The notes: a model not told the origin generated them from the letters alone. DNA of 64,000 bases from an uncultured Prevotella sp. (GCA_905236755.1 CAJOCR010000013.1:53335-117334), one strand, 5' to 3'; shown: positions 54,015-63,473, numbered from the stretch's first letter. A program made the numbers and translations.

Positions 54015-55154
54015 ATGCATATTAAGAAAGTTATTTTTTCATTATCTCTCGTTTTAGCAACCTCTTCGGTTTCTGCTCAGTCTGTTAATCAGCAGTCATA
54101 CACTTTTGATAAACCTTATAAGGTAGAAAAAGTAAATGCGCCAAGGGGCAAGAAAGTAAAGAACGTAATTCTCATGATTGGAGATGGTATGAGTCTGATG
54201 CACATCCAGGCAGCTTGGACATGCAACAGAGGACATCTCTGGCTTGAAAATGCTCAGTTCACTGGTCTTTCTAAGACACCGGCAACTAACAGATTAATTA
54301 CTGATTCTGGTTCTGGTGGCACTTCTTTGGCTACAGGTTATAAGACACGTTATCATGCTGTTGGTGTTGATGAAGATGGTAATAAACTGAAATCACTTGT
54401 TGACTATGCCAAGGAAGCAGGTAAAAGTGCTGGTGTAGCCGTTACATGCCGTTTGTGGGATGCTACTCCTTGCGATTTCCTTTCACATAATATTGACCGT
54501 GATAATGAGCAGGAACTTATAGCAGAAATTGCTAATAGTCCTGTTGATTATGTCTTTGGCGGTGGCGCAAAGTTTTTTACAAACCGAAAAGATGGTCGTA
54601 ATATTTTCAAGGAGCTTGAAAAGAAAGGTTACAAGGTGTTTACATCTCGAAAGGATCTCGAAACCATCTCGAAGGAAAAGGGAAACTCAAAAGTATATTG
54701 TGTGCCTTTTGAGGTTGATACTCCTTTACCTGATGAACGTGGTGATTTATTGGCACGTGCATCAATAGCAGGAATGAATCTGTTGAACCAAAACAAAAAC
54801 GGTTTCTTCATGATGGTAGAAGGTTCACAGCTCGATGACTATGGTCATTTTAATCAACTTGATATGCTGATGAAAGAAACCCTCGATTTTGATCAAACCT
54901 TTGGTAGTATCATCAAATGGGCTGCTGAGGATGGTGAAACTCTCGTTGTTGTTACTGCTGACCACGAAACAGGCGGTATGACCGTTCTTGGTGGTGACTA
55001 CAAGGAGGGTAGAGTAGAGGTAAACTTCTCTACCAAGAACCATTCTGGTACAATGGTTCCTGTATATGCTTTTGGTCCTGGTTCTGAGAATTTCAGTGGA
55101 TTCATGGATAATACTGACATCTGCTGGAAGATAAAGGCTTTAATGAATATGTAG
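54015..55154 (+). CDS. Secreted alkaline phosphatase (PhoA superfamily)
   Basis: 379 residues with a signal peptide (cleavage near V-S-A-Q). Active-site features: D57 in M-I-G-D-G-M, the nucleophile S98 in T-D-S-G-S-G-G-T-S, and zinc ligands in L-D-D-Y-G-H, T-A-D-H-E-T-G-G and N-H-S-G-T-M-V-P-V. It removes phosphate from monoesters in the periplasm or on the surface. Its place between susD and a glycosidase suggests that the PUL 2 sugar carries phosphate, rather than a general phosphate-starvation role. No pho-box-like control element was recognised. Confidence 0.9.
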   Translation: MHIKKVIFSLSLVLATSSVSAQSVNQQSYTFDKPYKVEKVNAPRGKKVKNVILMIGDGMSLMHIQAAWTCNRGHLWLENAQFTGLSKTPATNRLITDSGSGGTSLATGYKTRYHAVGVDEDGNKLKSLVDYAKEAGKSAGVAVTCRLWDATPCDFLSHNIDRDNEQELIAEIANSPVDYVFGGGAKFFTNRKDGRNIFKELEKKGYKVFTSRKDLETISKEKGNSKVYCVPFEVDTPLPDERGDLLARASIAGMNLLNQNKNGFFMMVEGSQLDDYGHFNQLDMLMKETLDFDQTFGSIIKWAAEDGETLVVVTADHETGGMTVLGGDYKEGRVEVNFSTKNHSGTMVPVYAFGPGSENFSGFMDNTDICWKIKALMNM

Positions 55155-55291
55155 TTAATATAAAGTTAGGAGTTAGAAGATAGGAGTTAGGAGTTTTTCT
55201 TTCCTCCCTTTGGTCAGAGGAACTTCTCATTACTCATTAACTACTCATTATTTATTGCCCGTAGGGCAACTAATTCTACATTTAATAACTG

Positions 55292-56923
55292 ATGAAGTTT
55301 TCAAAATATATACTTACACCTGTTTCTGGCATTCTTTTATGTTTGCCTTTTTCTGCAGTAGCGCAAAATCTGATGCCGTCAGGTTCTCCGCTGTATAAGC
55401 TTCCATATAAAAATACATATGTGATGCAGACTCTCGTTGCTGAGAACCAGTTTCGCACACAAAAGCCAGTGAAGACTATTCCTGGTAGTTTTGAAAAGGC
55501 TCGCAAAGTGTTGCCTTCTCCTTACTGGGAGGGACATAACGAGCAGATTGATATGTATTGGAAAGCCTGGCAGATAGGTATTCAGAATATCTGTCAGCCT
55601 GTCGATGGATCAGGATTTGTAAGTTCATATATTGCACCTGCATATAATGGAAACATCTTTATGTGGGACGATAGCTTCATTACAATGTTCTGTCGTTACG
55701 GTCGAAGATTCTTCCCTTTTCAGAACACTCTTGATAACTTCTATGCCAAGCAGCATCCCGATGGATTCATCTGTCGTGAGATACGTGCCGATGGCAGCGA
55801 CTGCTTTGGTCGATACGATCCAACAAGTACTGGTCCAAATCTTCTTCCTTGGTCAGAATGGCTTTATTACACCTCTACAGGTGATGATAATCGCCTAAAT
55901 AAGGTGTTCCCTGTTTTGGCAGCTTATTACAAGTGGCTTAAACTTAATCGCACATGGCGTAATGGTACGTATTGGAGTAGTGGTTGGGGCACAGGTATGG
56001 ATAATATGCCACGCGTGCCAGAGGGGTATAACACCATCTATTCTAATGGACATATGATATGGTTAGATGCTTGTCTGCAGCAGATTCAGGTTGCAGAGAT
56101 TCTTCTCAAGATGGGTTTCTATCTTGAGCGTTGGCAAGAGATAGAAGAATTTGAAGATGACATCAAGATGCTCAAGAACTATATCAATAAGAATATGTGG
56201 AGCCAGAAAGACGGTTTCCTCTACGATCAGTTTGCTAACGATAGCCTATCTACCACTCAGGGTATTTATGCTTATTGGGCTTTGCATACTGATGTATTGC
56301 CTAAAGACCGCCTTGACCGTCTGGTTTCTCATCTTAATGACACTACAAAGTTTAATCGCCCTCACCGTGTACCTTCTTTGGCCTATTCAAATCCAAAGTA
56401 TAAAGCAAATGGCCGTTATTGGGTTGGAGGCGTGTGGCCAGGAACCAATTATATGGTTGTTTCTGGGCTCATTAATAAAGGTTATCGGCAGCTTGCTTGC
56501 GATATAGCTCGTAATCATTATGATAATGTTTATAACGTGTTCAAGAAAACAGGTACATTTTGGGAATATTATGCTCCAGAGAGTGCTGAACCTGGATTTA
56601 TGGCTCGTAAAGACTTTGTTGGCTGGACAGGTCTTCCACCTATTGCAGGACTTATAGAGTATATCTTTGGTATTCGTTCTGATTACGCAGAGAAGAAACT
56701 AACTATAGATGTTAACCTGCTTGAGGGCTATGGTATTGACCGTTATCCTTGGGGAGAAGACGAATTGTTGAATATCAAGGTCTCTAAGAGAAAGAACGCA
56801 TCTGAGAAACCTCGTGTCACAATAAAAACTTCCTCAGATATAGAGGTTACTTTACTGTGGGGGGCAGGTGACAATCCTCAGAAATATGTCAAGAGAATAA
56901 AAGCTGGAAATAACATAGTCTAA
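55292..56923 (+). CDS. Trehalase-like/MGH1-type glycoside hydrolase
   Basis: 543 residues with a signal peptide (cleavage near V-A-Q). An (alpha/alpha)6-barrel of the trehalase/GH63 kind: N-I-F-M-W-D-D-S-F, Y-W-S-S-G-W-G-T-G-M-D-N-M-P carrying the candidate general-acid Asp, and F-W-E-Y-Y-A-P-E-S near the end carrying the candidate base. V-G-W-T-G-L-P-P is also family-typical. Members cleave alpha-linked glucose or mannose disaccharide units. The final substrate, such as a phosphorylated or glyceryl-linked alpha-glucoside, is inferred only from neighbours. Confidence 0.78.
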   Translation: MKFSKYILTPVSGILLCLPFSAVAQNLMPSGSPLYKLPYKNTYVMQTLVAENQFRTQKPVKTIPGSFEKARKVLPSPYWEGHNEQIDMYWKAWQIGIQNICQPVDGSGFVSSYIAPAYNGNIFMWDDSFITMFCRYGRRFFPFQNTLDNFYAKQHPDGFICREIRADGSDCFGRYDPTSTGPNLLPWSEWLYYTSTGDDNRLNKVFPVLAAYYKWLKLNRTWRNGTYWSSGWGTGMDNMPRVPEGYNTIYSNGHMIWLDACLQQIQVAEILLKMGFYLERWQEIEEFEDDIKMLKNYINKNMWSQKDGFLYDQFANDSLSTTQGIYAYWALHTDVLPKDRLDRLVSHLNDTTKFNRPHRVPSLAYSNPKYKANGRYWVGGVWPGTNYMVVSGLINKGYRQLACDIARNHYDNVYNVFKKTGTFWEYYAPESAEPGFMARKDFVGWTGLPPIAGLIEYIFGIRSDYAEKKLTIDVNLLEGYGIDRYPWGEDELLNIKVSKRKNASEKPRVTIKTSSDIEVTLLWGAGDNPQKYVKRIKAGNNIV

Positions 56924-56952
56924 TTTACTTATAATCAATTTCTTAAGAAGCT

Positions 56953-57783
56953 ATGCCAAAAACAACAATAGCTATTGATCTGGGGGGTACTCATGTAAGA
57001 GCAGCCCGTATTACCAATGGCATTATAGAACAAACTATTAAAGAAAAATGTAATGCCACTGGTAGTGAAAACGAAGTGCTTCAGCAACTATGTAAACTTA
57101 TAGATGCTGTAATAAATAAAGATGTTGAACGCATTGGAGTAGGAGTTCCTTCTGTTGTTGATTACAGTAGAGGAATAGTATATGATGTTCAGAATATCCC
57201 TTCATGGAAAGAGGTTCATTTAAAGTCATACCTTGAAGCGCATTATCATCTTCCTGTTATCATTGATAATGATGTAAACTGTTTCGTCTTGGGTGAGAAA
57301 ATTTATGGTGCAGGCAAGCAATTCAATAACGTAGTGGGTATAACACTCGGAACGGGCGTAGGAGCCGGTATCATATGCAATGGACAGGTTTATCGTGGCA
57401 CCAACACAGGTGCTGGCGAGATAGGCTGCCTTCCTTATCTTGATTCCGACTACGAGCATTACTGTTCTTCACAATGGATGAAAAGGCAGGGCTTTGATGC
57501 CGAGCAACAATCTCTTCTGGCTTCAAGAGGTGATGAAAAGGCCCTCGCTTCATGGCGTGAGTTTGGTACACATTTAGGTAAACTCATGCAGGTCATTCTT
57601 TTCACTTACGATCCCGATGCCATCATTATTGGTGGAGGCATAGCTGCTGGTGCTACTTATTTTATGGAGTCAATGAAACAATCTATGCATCACGGATTTC
57701 CTTATCAGCACGAGGCTAACAATGTTAAGATACTTCTTTCTCAGTTGACAGATTGTAACCTTCTTGGTGCAGCAGAACTATAA
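56953..57783 (+). CDS. ROK-family sugar kinase
   Basis: 276 residues, cytoplasmic. ATP-binding I-D-L-G-G-T-H near the N-terminus, catalytic Asp in I-I-D-N-D-V-N-C, G-T-G-V-G-A-G-I and G-A-G-E-I-G in the sugar site. The usual ROK zinc-binding C-x-C-G-x-x-G-C block is missing: the matching place reads C-L-P-Y-L-D ... Y-C-S-S. The protein is short for a glucokinase, and there is no DNA-binding domain, so it is an enzyme. It would phosphorylate the hexose released by the trehalase-like enzyme, 29 bp upstream in the same operon. Confidence 0.85.
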   Translation: MPKTTIAIDLGGTHVRAARITNGIIEQTIKEKCNATGSENEVLQQLCKLIDAVINKDVERIGVGVPSVVDYSRGIVYDVQNIPSWKEVHLKSYLEAHYHLPVIIDNDVNCFVLGEKIYGAGKQFNNVVGITLGTGVGAGIICNGQVYRGTNTGAGEIGCLPYLDSDYEHYCSSQWMKRQGFDAEQQSLLASRGDEKALASWREFGTHLGKLMQVILFTYDPDAIIIGGGIAAGATYFMESMKQSMHHGFPYQHEANNVKILLSQLTDCNLLGAAEL

Positions 57784-57794
57784 AAGTATAGCTT

Positions 57795-58958
57795 ATGATA
57801 CGTTTGATTTGCATGACCGATTTCACAGAGAAATATGCTGTTAGCATTCTCCAAGGCGTATTGCGCTATTCTCAGGAAACAGAACCATGGGTAATATGTA
57901 AGATGCCTCCTGAGTTTTGCAGAAAGAATGGTGTTTCTGGTGTGATAGAATGGGCTAAAGGCTGGAAGGCTGATGCTATCATCGGACAGTTTGAACCTAC
58001 CGATGATGTTACTCTTTTTGGTGCCAACGGTATTGTCGCTATAGCGCAAGATTATAAACAGCGTTTTCAATGTATTCCAAATATTACCAGCGACTACCGT
58101 CTTGCAGGTCGTCAGGCTGCTGAATATTTTGTAGGTAAAGGCTTTTCTAACTTTGCTTTCTATGGATATGAAAATGTAGTGTGGAGTGATGAACGCTGGG
58201 AGGGATTTCAGCAATATCTTAAGGAAAGTGGTTTGGGCAAGGTCTCTGATTACCGTCATCAGAATATCGATCAACTATGGTTTTATGAGAGTGAACCTCT
58301 TATTCAATGGCTTAAATCCCTATCTCATCCCGTAGCTCTTTTTGCGGCTGATGATAGTATGGCAAGTAAGATTGTAGAGGCCTGCAATACATGTGGTCTT
58401 CGTATCCCTTCTGATGTTGCTGTCCTTGGTGTTGATAATGATGAAATAACCTGTGGACTCACTTATCCCGAGCTTTCAAGTATGAATATGAGTGTTGAGA
58501 AGGCTGGTTACGAAACGGCTCAACTCATTCATAGTCTTGTTGAGAACCCCCATGCCTTGAAAGAAGATATTTATGTGCGTTCGCTTGGCGTCGTTGAAAG
58601 AAGTTCAACTGACATCATTGCAGCCAATAATCCTTATATTCAGCAGGCGTTACAGTTTATTCATTCCAATCTCTCACGTCCACTTCATGTACAAGATATC
58701 ATTTGTAGGTTACCAATGTCACGTCGACTTTTTGAGCAACGCTTCTTTGATGAGACAGGTACATCTCCACATAATTATATTACAGATCTTCGCATGAAAC
58801 GTTTGGCACAGCTTCTCCTCACAAGTGATGAAGCTATTGATGAACTTGCAATGAGTGTAGGAGTGCCTGATGGCAAGAATCTATCGCGACAATTTAAAAC
58901 ACGTATGGGAATGACTCCCAAAGACTATCGAAAGAAATATAAAACAACAAAAAGATGA
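57795..58958 (+). CDS. XylR-like regulator: sugar sensor plus AraC-type DNA-binding domain
   Basis: 387 residues. The N-terminal 280 residues form a LacI/periplasmic-binding-like sensor (F-A-A-D-D-S-M-A, L-R-I-P-S-D-V-A-V-L-G-V-D-N-D). The last 100 residues are an AraC helix-turn-helix pair ending F-K-T-R-M-G-M-T-P-K-D-Y-R-K. XylR of enterobacteria has this layout and activates sugar-use genes when the sugar binds. It is encoded inside the PUL 2 operon, 11 bp after the kinase gene, and overlaps the next gene by 4 nt. It is the natural candidate to control this PUL; its operator was not identified. Confidence 0.88.
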   Translation: MIRLICMTDFTEKYAVSILQGVLRYSQETEPWVICKMPPEFCRKNGVSGVIEWAKGWKADAIIGQFEPTDDVTLFGANGIVAIAQDYKQRFQCIPNITSDYRLAGRQAAEYFVGKGFSNFAFYGYENVVWSDERWEGFQQYLKESGLGKVSDYRHQNIDQLWFYESEPLIQWLKSLSHPVALFAADDSMASKIVEACNTCGLRIPSDVAVLGVDNDEITCGLTYPELSSMNMSVEKAGYETAQLIHSLVENPHALKEDIYVRSLGVVERSSTDIIAANNPYIQQALQFIHSNLSRPLHVQDIICRLPMSRRLFEQRFFDETGTSPHNYITDLRMKRLAQLLLTSDEAIDELAMSVGVPDGKNLSRQFKTRMGMTPKDYRKKYKTTKR

Positions 58959-59803
58959 AAAAGTTTTTTCTTATTATCACAGCTATGTTTTGTATGATGA
59001 CAGTACAGGCACAGACTATTACTATGGCATCTTACAACATTCGTTATAACAATCCTGATGATGCAGAAGAGGGAAACGGCTGGAAGCAGCGTTGTCCTAA
59101 TATCTGCGATATCATCAACTTTGAAGAGCCTGTCTTCTTTGGAGCTCAAGAGGTATTGGTTGACCAACTTCACGATATGCAGAAGTTACTTCCTGATTAC
59201 AGCTACCTTGGTGTTGGACGTGATGATGGCAAGGAAGCAGGCGAATATGCTGCTATCTTCTATCGTAAGGATCGTCTTGAGGTTATGGATAGTGGTAATT
59301 TTTGGCTTAGTGAAACACCTGAGAAACCATCAAAAGGTTGGGATGCTGTTTGTGTGCGTATATGCACATGGGCGTTGTTCAAGGATAAGGTAACCAAGAA
59401 GCAGTTCTATGCTTTCAACCTTCATATGGATCATGTGGGCATTACCGCTCGTCGTGAGGCTGCAAAGTTGGTTATATCTCGTATGAAGAACTGCAAGAAA
59501 GGTTATCCTATTATCTTGACAGGTGATTTTAATGTTGACCAGCGAAGCGAAGTATATAAGGTATTTGCTTCTTCTGGAATACTCAAAGATGCTTACGAGT
59601 GTGCTGAAAAACGAATGGCACCAACTGGTACATGGAACGATTTCATGCAAGACCGTCGCAATAATGAACGTATCGATCATATATTCGTTTCATCTGATGT
59701 TTCAGTTCATCGTTATGCTATTCTTACACAGAGCTATTGGCTTGGCAATACACGTCGTAACCCAAGCGACCATTATCCTGTGTTTGCAAAGCTGAAATTA
59801 TAA
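58955..59803 (+). CDS. Exported endonuclease/exonuclease/phosphatase (EEP) family protein
   Basis: 282 residues with a signal peptide (cleavage near V-Q-A-Q). The EEP fold motifs are complete: M-A-S-Y-N-I-R-Y, G-A-Q-E-V, N-L-H-M-D-H-V-G, L-T-G-D-F-N-V-D, R-I-D-H-I-F and S-D-H-Y-P-V. The family includes DNase I-like nucleases, inositol phosphatases and sphingomyelinases; the short exported form in PULs is more likely a phospho(di)esterase for a small molecule than a DNase (inference). It is the last gene of the PUL 2 operon and is coupled to the XylR-like gene by a 4-nt overlap. Confidence 0.85.
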   Translation: MKKFFLIITAMFCMMTVQAQTITMASYNIRYNNPDDAEEGNGWKQRCPNICDIINFEEPVFFGAQEVLVDQLHDMQKLLPDYSYLGVGRDDGKEAGEYAAIFYRKDRLEVMDSGNFWLSETPEKPSKGWDAVCVRICTWALFKDKVTKKQFYAFNLHMDHVGITARREAAKLVISRMKNCKKGYPIILTGDFNVDQRSEVYKVFASSGILKDAYECAEKRMAPTGTWNDFMQDRRNNERIDHIFVSSDVSVHRYAILTQSYWLGNTRRNPSDHYPVFAKLKL

Positions 59804-59809
59804 ATAACA

Positions 59810-59832
59810 TAGGGCAACCACAGGTTGCCCTA
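59810..59832 (+). terminator. Terminator of the PUL 2 operon
   Basis: A perfect 10-bp stem TAGGGCAACC/GGTTGCCCTA with an ACA loop, 6 bp after the last stop codon. Confidence 0.7.
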
Positions 59833-60471
59833 CTTTAAGTTTTACAATACATTTTCAATCACTCCGACTTTACAAGTCGAATATATGTCCGTAATATAAA
59901 CGGTCTAATATATGAAAAGCATATTTGTTCATTAAGTATTATTATCCGCTTATGATACTTATTATAGGAATAATAATGTTTGAATAAATTATTTAAAGAG
60001 ATTGCAACAAAAGAGATTTTGTTATGTGAATTAAATAATGTAAATTAATTCTGAACTCGTATAATAAAAGAGTTAGTAGAGGTAGCTTTGCAGCATAATA
60101 TCAAAACAAACCAATGTGCACTTTTCAGTGCAAATACTATAATTGTTCTATGCTGCAAATATAATACATAATTAAATATGTTCCAATACCTTATCAAGTT
60201 ATTAACATTAATTTACTTCGCATTAATAATGTATATAATGCAGGATTATATAGACATTGAATCTTATTTGTTGTTCGGAAATAATGATTATCTTTTTAGA
60301 AGCATAAAACAAATTGTTTTGGCAACAGTAGCAACTAATCTTCAATTTTGCTTTATCTCCCTTCGGGAACAGCCAGCTACGCAGTCACTATTCACTACGG
60401 TCAGAGACCGTCTGGTTGCTTTCTTAAGAAAATGCAGCTACGCTGCTAAAAACTGCCTTTGGCATAAAAGA
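59833..60471. other. Non-coding stretch with facing -7-like boxes
   Basis: No gene is supported; the 108-codon open frame at 60178-60504 runs through the GH43 terminator and has no family-like features. It holds an 11-bp inverted repeat, TTTGCAGCATA (60087-60097) and TATGCTGCAAA (60149-60159), whose arms each form part of a TAnnTTTG box pointing inward, plus small hairpins near 60397-60411 and 60435-60447. Confidence 0.5.
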
Positions 60472-60473
60472 AA

Positions 60474-60502
60474 AAAGAGCGCTCTCAAAAGGAGCGCTCT
60501 TT
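60474..60502 (-). terminator. Intrinsic terminator of the GH43 gene
   Basis: AAAGAGCGCTC/GAGCGCTCTTT (60474-60484 and 60492-60502); read on the minus strand it ends in a T run (A run at 60471-60476). Confidence 0.85.
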
Positions 60503-60531
60503 AGATAGAGATAGATTTAGATAAAGTGGGA

Positions 60532-61848
60532 TTATTTAATTTCCCATTTGTCGATAGTAAATAGTTCACGACCTTTTTGTCCACGGAATACGAAGAAAAG
60601 ATCGTGGATACCGCTTACAGAAGTACTGATGGTTGATGAAACCTTCTGGAAGTTTTCGTGGCCACCAGTGTTGCCGATAGTTATCTCGGCAATTTTCTGA
60701 CCAGCAATACTGTCAAGATGAAGTTCAACAGCACCTCCGTGAGTACTGCTTGCAAGTTGCATCTCAATAGTTTTTGCCTGTTGGAGTGTGAAATCAACAT
60801 TGGCAAGTTTCATCCAGTCACCATTTTGTATGTTGTTAACATAAATACAACGAGAGTTCTCGTCAGTAGAGATACCCTTACTGTCTGCCATTATCTCTGC
60901 CTCTACAACGCGGAAAGGATTGAATGTTTTTAGAGGTTTAACACCTTCACGTGTAGGCATGATAGTTGGGATACTGCCATCTTTGTTATATTTAAATTCC
61001 TCAACGGCACAACTGCGATCGAAACCACCACCGCCAGGAAGGTTTCCTGTGTGATAGAAGAAATAGCTATGCCCCTTATAATCAACTACACCACAGTGGT
61101 TTGTAAAAGAGTTTGTTGAGTTAAGCTGAGGCATGATTGTACCCATTTTCTTCCATGGACCTTGTGGTTTCTTGCTCATAGAATAGCCAATATGCTCTGG
61201 TACACCGCCTGCAGCATAAAGTAGGTAGTAGTTCTTTCCTCTTTTTGAGAGCCAAGGACCTTCTGTATAGCCCTCTACCTCACCTGGCTTACCTATTTTT
61301 ACTTCACCTTTAAAAGAAATCATATCATCGTTGAGTTCTGCCTCATGAAGTCGAGGATTACCCCATGAAAGATATGCCTTCTTGCCGTCAATAAGCACTG
61401 TTGGGTCAATATTATCCCATTGACCATCATCATATAGTGGTTTACCTAATGCATCACGGAAAGGACCTGTTGGTGAATCAGCAACAGCAACGCCAATAGC
61501 CATGCCGTTTGTGAGCTTGCTATGTGCGCACACGTACCAATAGTATTTACCATTGCGTTCACATGCCTGTGTAGCCCATGCACGGTCGTCAGCCCATGTA
61601 AAGGTATCAAAACCCATTGCCTGACCATGATCTTGCCAGTTCACCATATCAGTAGTAGAGTAAACTCGCCACTGATACATCCAGAAGAAATCGGCTCCTG
61701 GTTCATCAACATCTGCATAAAGATACAATGTGTCGCCAACAACAAGAGGAGCAGGGTCGGCAGTGTAACGAGTCTGGATAAAAGGGTTCTGAGCCATAGC
61801 AGCTGTGAAGCTGAAGACCGCACCCAACAAAAGAAGTCTTAGTTTCAT
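60532..61848 (-). CDS. Secreted GH43 glycosidase with CBM6-like domain
   Basis: 438 residues from the ATG at 61848 (M-K-L-R-L-L-L-L-G). The frame continues to 61920, but that Met lies upstream of the predicted -7 box (61875-61882), so it is excluded; 61857 is a possible alternative. After a signal peptide (cleavage near A-M-A-Q) comes the five-bladed GH43 propeller with its acidic triad: D in Y-T-A-D-P-A-P, D in N-I-D-P-T-V-L-I and E in T-E-G-P-W-L. The C-terminal 130 residues (V-E-A-E-I-M-A ... W-E-I-K) are a CBM6-like beta-sandwich. Members release arabinose or xylose from plant polysaccharides. It is monocistronic. Confidence 0.88.
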   Translation of the reverse strand: MKLRLLLLGAVFSFTAAMAQNPFIQTRYTADPAPLVVGDTLYLYADVDEPGADFFWMYQWRVYSTTDMVNWQDHGQAMGFDTFTWADDRAWATQACERNGKYYWYVCAHSKLTNGMAIGVAVADSPTGPFRDALGKPLYDDGQWDNIDPTVLIDGKKAYLSWGNPRLHEAELNDDMISFKGEVKIGKPGEVEGYTEGPWLSKRGKNYYLLYAAGGVPEHIGYSMSKKPQGPWKKMGTIMPQLNSTNSFTNHCGVVDYKGHSYFFYHTGNLPGGGGFDRSCAVEEFKYNKDGSIPTIMPTREGVKPLKTFNPFRVVEAEIMADSKGISTDENSRCIYVNNIQNGDWMKLANVDFTLQQAKTIEMQLASSTHGGAVELHLDSIAGQKIAEITIGNTGGHENFQKVSSTISTSVSGIHDLFFVFRGQKGRELFTIDKWEIK

Positions 61849-61874
61849 TATTTTCATTTTTAAGATTGTGGGTG

Positions 61875-61882
61875 CAAAGGTA
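61875..61882 (-). promoter_or_regulatory. -7 element of the GH43 gene
   Basis: TACCTTTG on the minus strand. The -33 region 20 nt upstream does not match TTTG, so a regulator may be needed. Confidence 0.5.
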
Positions 61883-62000
61883 CAGGTTTTTATCGGGTAA
61901 AATTTCTCGATATGCTTCACTTTCTTTCGAATACGTTACATTTATTGCTTTTTTCTCCTCTCCTCATGAAGGAAAGGTCGGGTGGAGTTGGAATAAAAAA

Positions 62001-62023
62001 GCCAACGGTCATAGGCCGTTGGC
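62001..62023 (-). terminator. Intrinsic terminator of gdhA
   Basis: GCCAACGG (62001-62008) and CCGTTGGC (62016-62023); on the minus strand a run of six T follows. Confidence 0.85.
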
Positions 62024-62079
62024 AAATTATTCAATATTCAAAATTCATTATTCAATATTATAGCATTGCTCGTAATGCA

Positions 62080-63420
62080 TTATACAATTCCTTGTTGCAA
62101 CATAGCTTTAGCAACTTTCATGAAGCCAGCAATATTTGCACCCTTTACATAGTCAATATAACCATCGGTTTGCTTGCCATACTGCACGCATTGCTCGTGA
62201 ATGCTCTGCATGATAAAATGCAGTTTCTGATCAACCTCTTCAGCACTCCAATGCAAACGCATAATGTTTTGACTCATCTCAAGACCAGATGTAGCAACAC
62301 CACCAGCATTAACTGCCTTGCCTGGAGCAAAGAGTTGTTTTGCAGCAACAAACTTCTCAACAGCTTCGGCTGTGCAACCCATGTTGCTTACCTCGGCAAC
62401 GCAATCTGGGTGATGGGCAAGAATCATGTCTGCATCATCACCATCAAGCTCATTCTGAGTAGCGCAGGTGAGATAAATATCAGCTTTCTGTTCCCATGGT
62501 TTCTTTCCAGGGAAGAAGGTAGCCTCAGGGAATTCCTCTGCATAAGGGGCACATATATCATTACCGCTTGCACGAAGTTCGAGCATATACTCATTCTTTT
62601 CGCCACTGATACCCTCTGGATCATAGATATAACCATCAGGACCACTGATAGTGATAACCTTAGCGCCCATCTGAGTAGCTTTCTTGACAGCACCCCAAGC
62701 TACATTGCCGAATCCACTTACCACAACGGTCTTACCCTTGATGTCAATGCCGCGAGTGTTCAACATGTGGTGAACGAAATAAAGAGCACCATAGCCTGTT
62801 GCCTCTGGACGAAGAATACTACCACCATATTCCATGCCTTTTCCAGTGAGGGTTGCACCCTTAAACATGCTTGTAATGCGTTTATATTGACCATAAAGAT
62901 AACCAATCTCTCTACCGCCGACACCGATATCACCAGCAGGTACGTCCTCGTCAGGGCCAACATATTTATACAACTCAGTCATGAAGCTCTGACAGAAACG
63001 CATTATCTCAGCATCGCTCTTTCCACGTGGAGAGAAATCAGAACCACCTTTACCACCGCCCATAGGTAGGGTAGTAAGTGCATTCTTAAATGTCTGTTCA
63101 AAACCAAGGAATTTCAAGATACTAAGGTTTACTGATGCGTGGAAACGCAAACCACCTTTATAAGGACCAATTGCACTATTGAACTGCACACGGTAACCCA
63201 AGTTCACCTGTACTTCCCCCTTATCATCCACCCATGGTACACGGAAAGTGATAATACGCTCTGGTTCAACCATGCGTTCAATAATTTTTGCCTTTTCAAA
63301 TTCTGGATGCTTATTATAGACGTCCTTAACAGAAATGAGTACTTCACGAACAGCCTGTAGGAATTCAGATTCCCCTGGATGCTTACGCTCCAGTTGCTGC
63401 ATAATTTTTTCTACTTCCAT
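62080..63420 (-). CDS. gdhA: NADP-type glutamate dehydrogenase
   Basis: 446 residues from the ATG at 63420 (M-E-V-E-K-I-M-Q-Q); the frame extends to 63531, but that part spans the predicted promoter. A hexameric bacterial GDH of the small type: the substrate domain has K-G-G-L-R-F-H and M-G-G-G-K-G-G-S-D-F with the catalytic lysine and P-A-G-D-I-G-V-G-G-R-E-I-G; the Rossmann domain has S-G-F-G-N-V-A-W-G. It interconverts 2-oxoglutarate plus ammonia and glutamate, the main ammonia assimilation route in many gut Bacteroidales. Coenzyme choice (NADP) is inferred from overall similarity. Monocistronic, with its own promoter and terminator. Confidence 0.93.
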   Translation of the reverse strand: MEVEKIMQQLERKHPGESEFLQAVREVLISVKDVYNKHPEFEKAKIIERMVEPERIITFRVPWVDDKGEVQVNLGYRVQFNSAIGPYKGGLRFHASVNLSILKFLGFEQTFKNALTTLPMGGGKGGSDFSPRGKSDAEIMRFCQSFMTELYKYVGPDEDVPAGDIGVGGREIGYLYGQYKRITSMFKGATLTGKGMEYGGSILRPEATGYGALYFVHHMLNTRGIDIKGKTVVVSGFGNVAWGAVKKATQMGAKVITISGPDGYIYDPEGISGEKNEYMLELRASGNDICAPYAEEFPEATFFPGKKPWEQKADIYLTCATQNELDGDDADMILAHHPDCVAEVSNMGCTAEAVEKFVAAKQLFAPGKAVNAGGVATSGLEMSQNIMRLHWSAEEVDQKLHFIMQSIHEQCVQYGKQTDGYIDYVKGANIAGFMKVAKAMLQQGIV

Positions 63421-63473
63421 AATATTGTTAATATATACGTTTAGGTTGTGACAATATGTCAAATCTTTCGTTG

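Noticed and set aside
54015..55154. Phosphate-starvation alkaline phosphatase unit
   Set aside because: It is embedded in the PUL 2 operon with no separate promoter or pho-type site seen, so a glycan-linked role fits better.
60178..60504. 108-codon open frame on the plus strand
   Set aside because: It runs through the GH43 terminator hairpin and several small hairpins, and its composition changes abruptly halfway; no start signal or family-like motif.
61912..63069. 385-codon open frame on the plus strand opposite gdhA
   Set aside because: It is the antisense shadow of glutamate dehydrogenase; the gdhA motifs, promoter and terminator are all on the minus strand.
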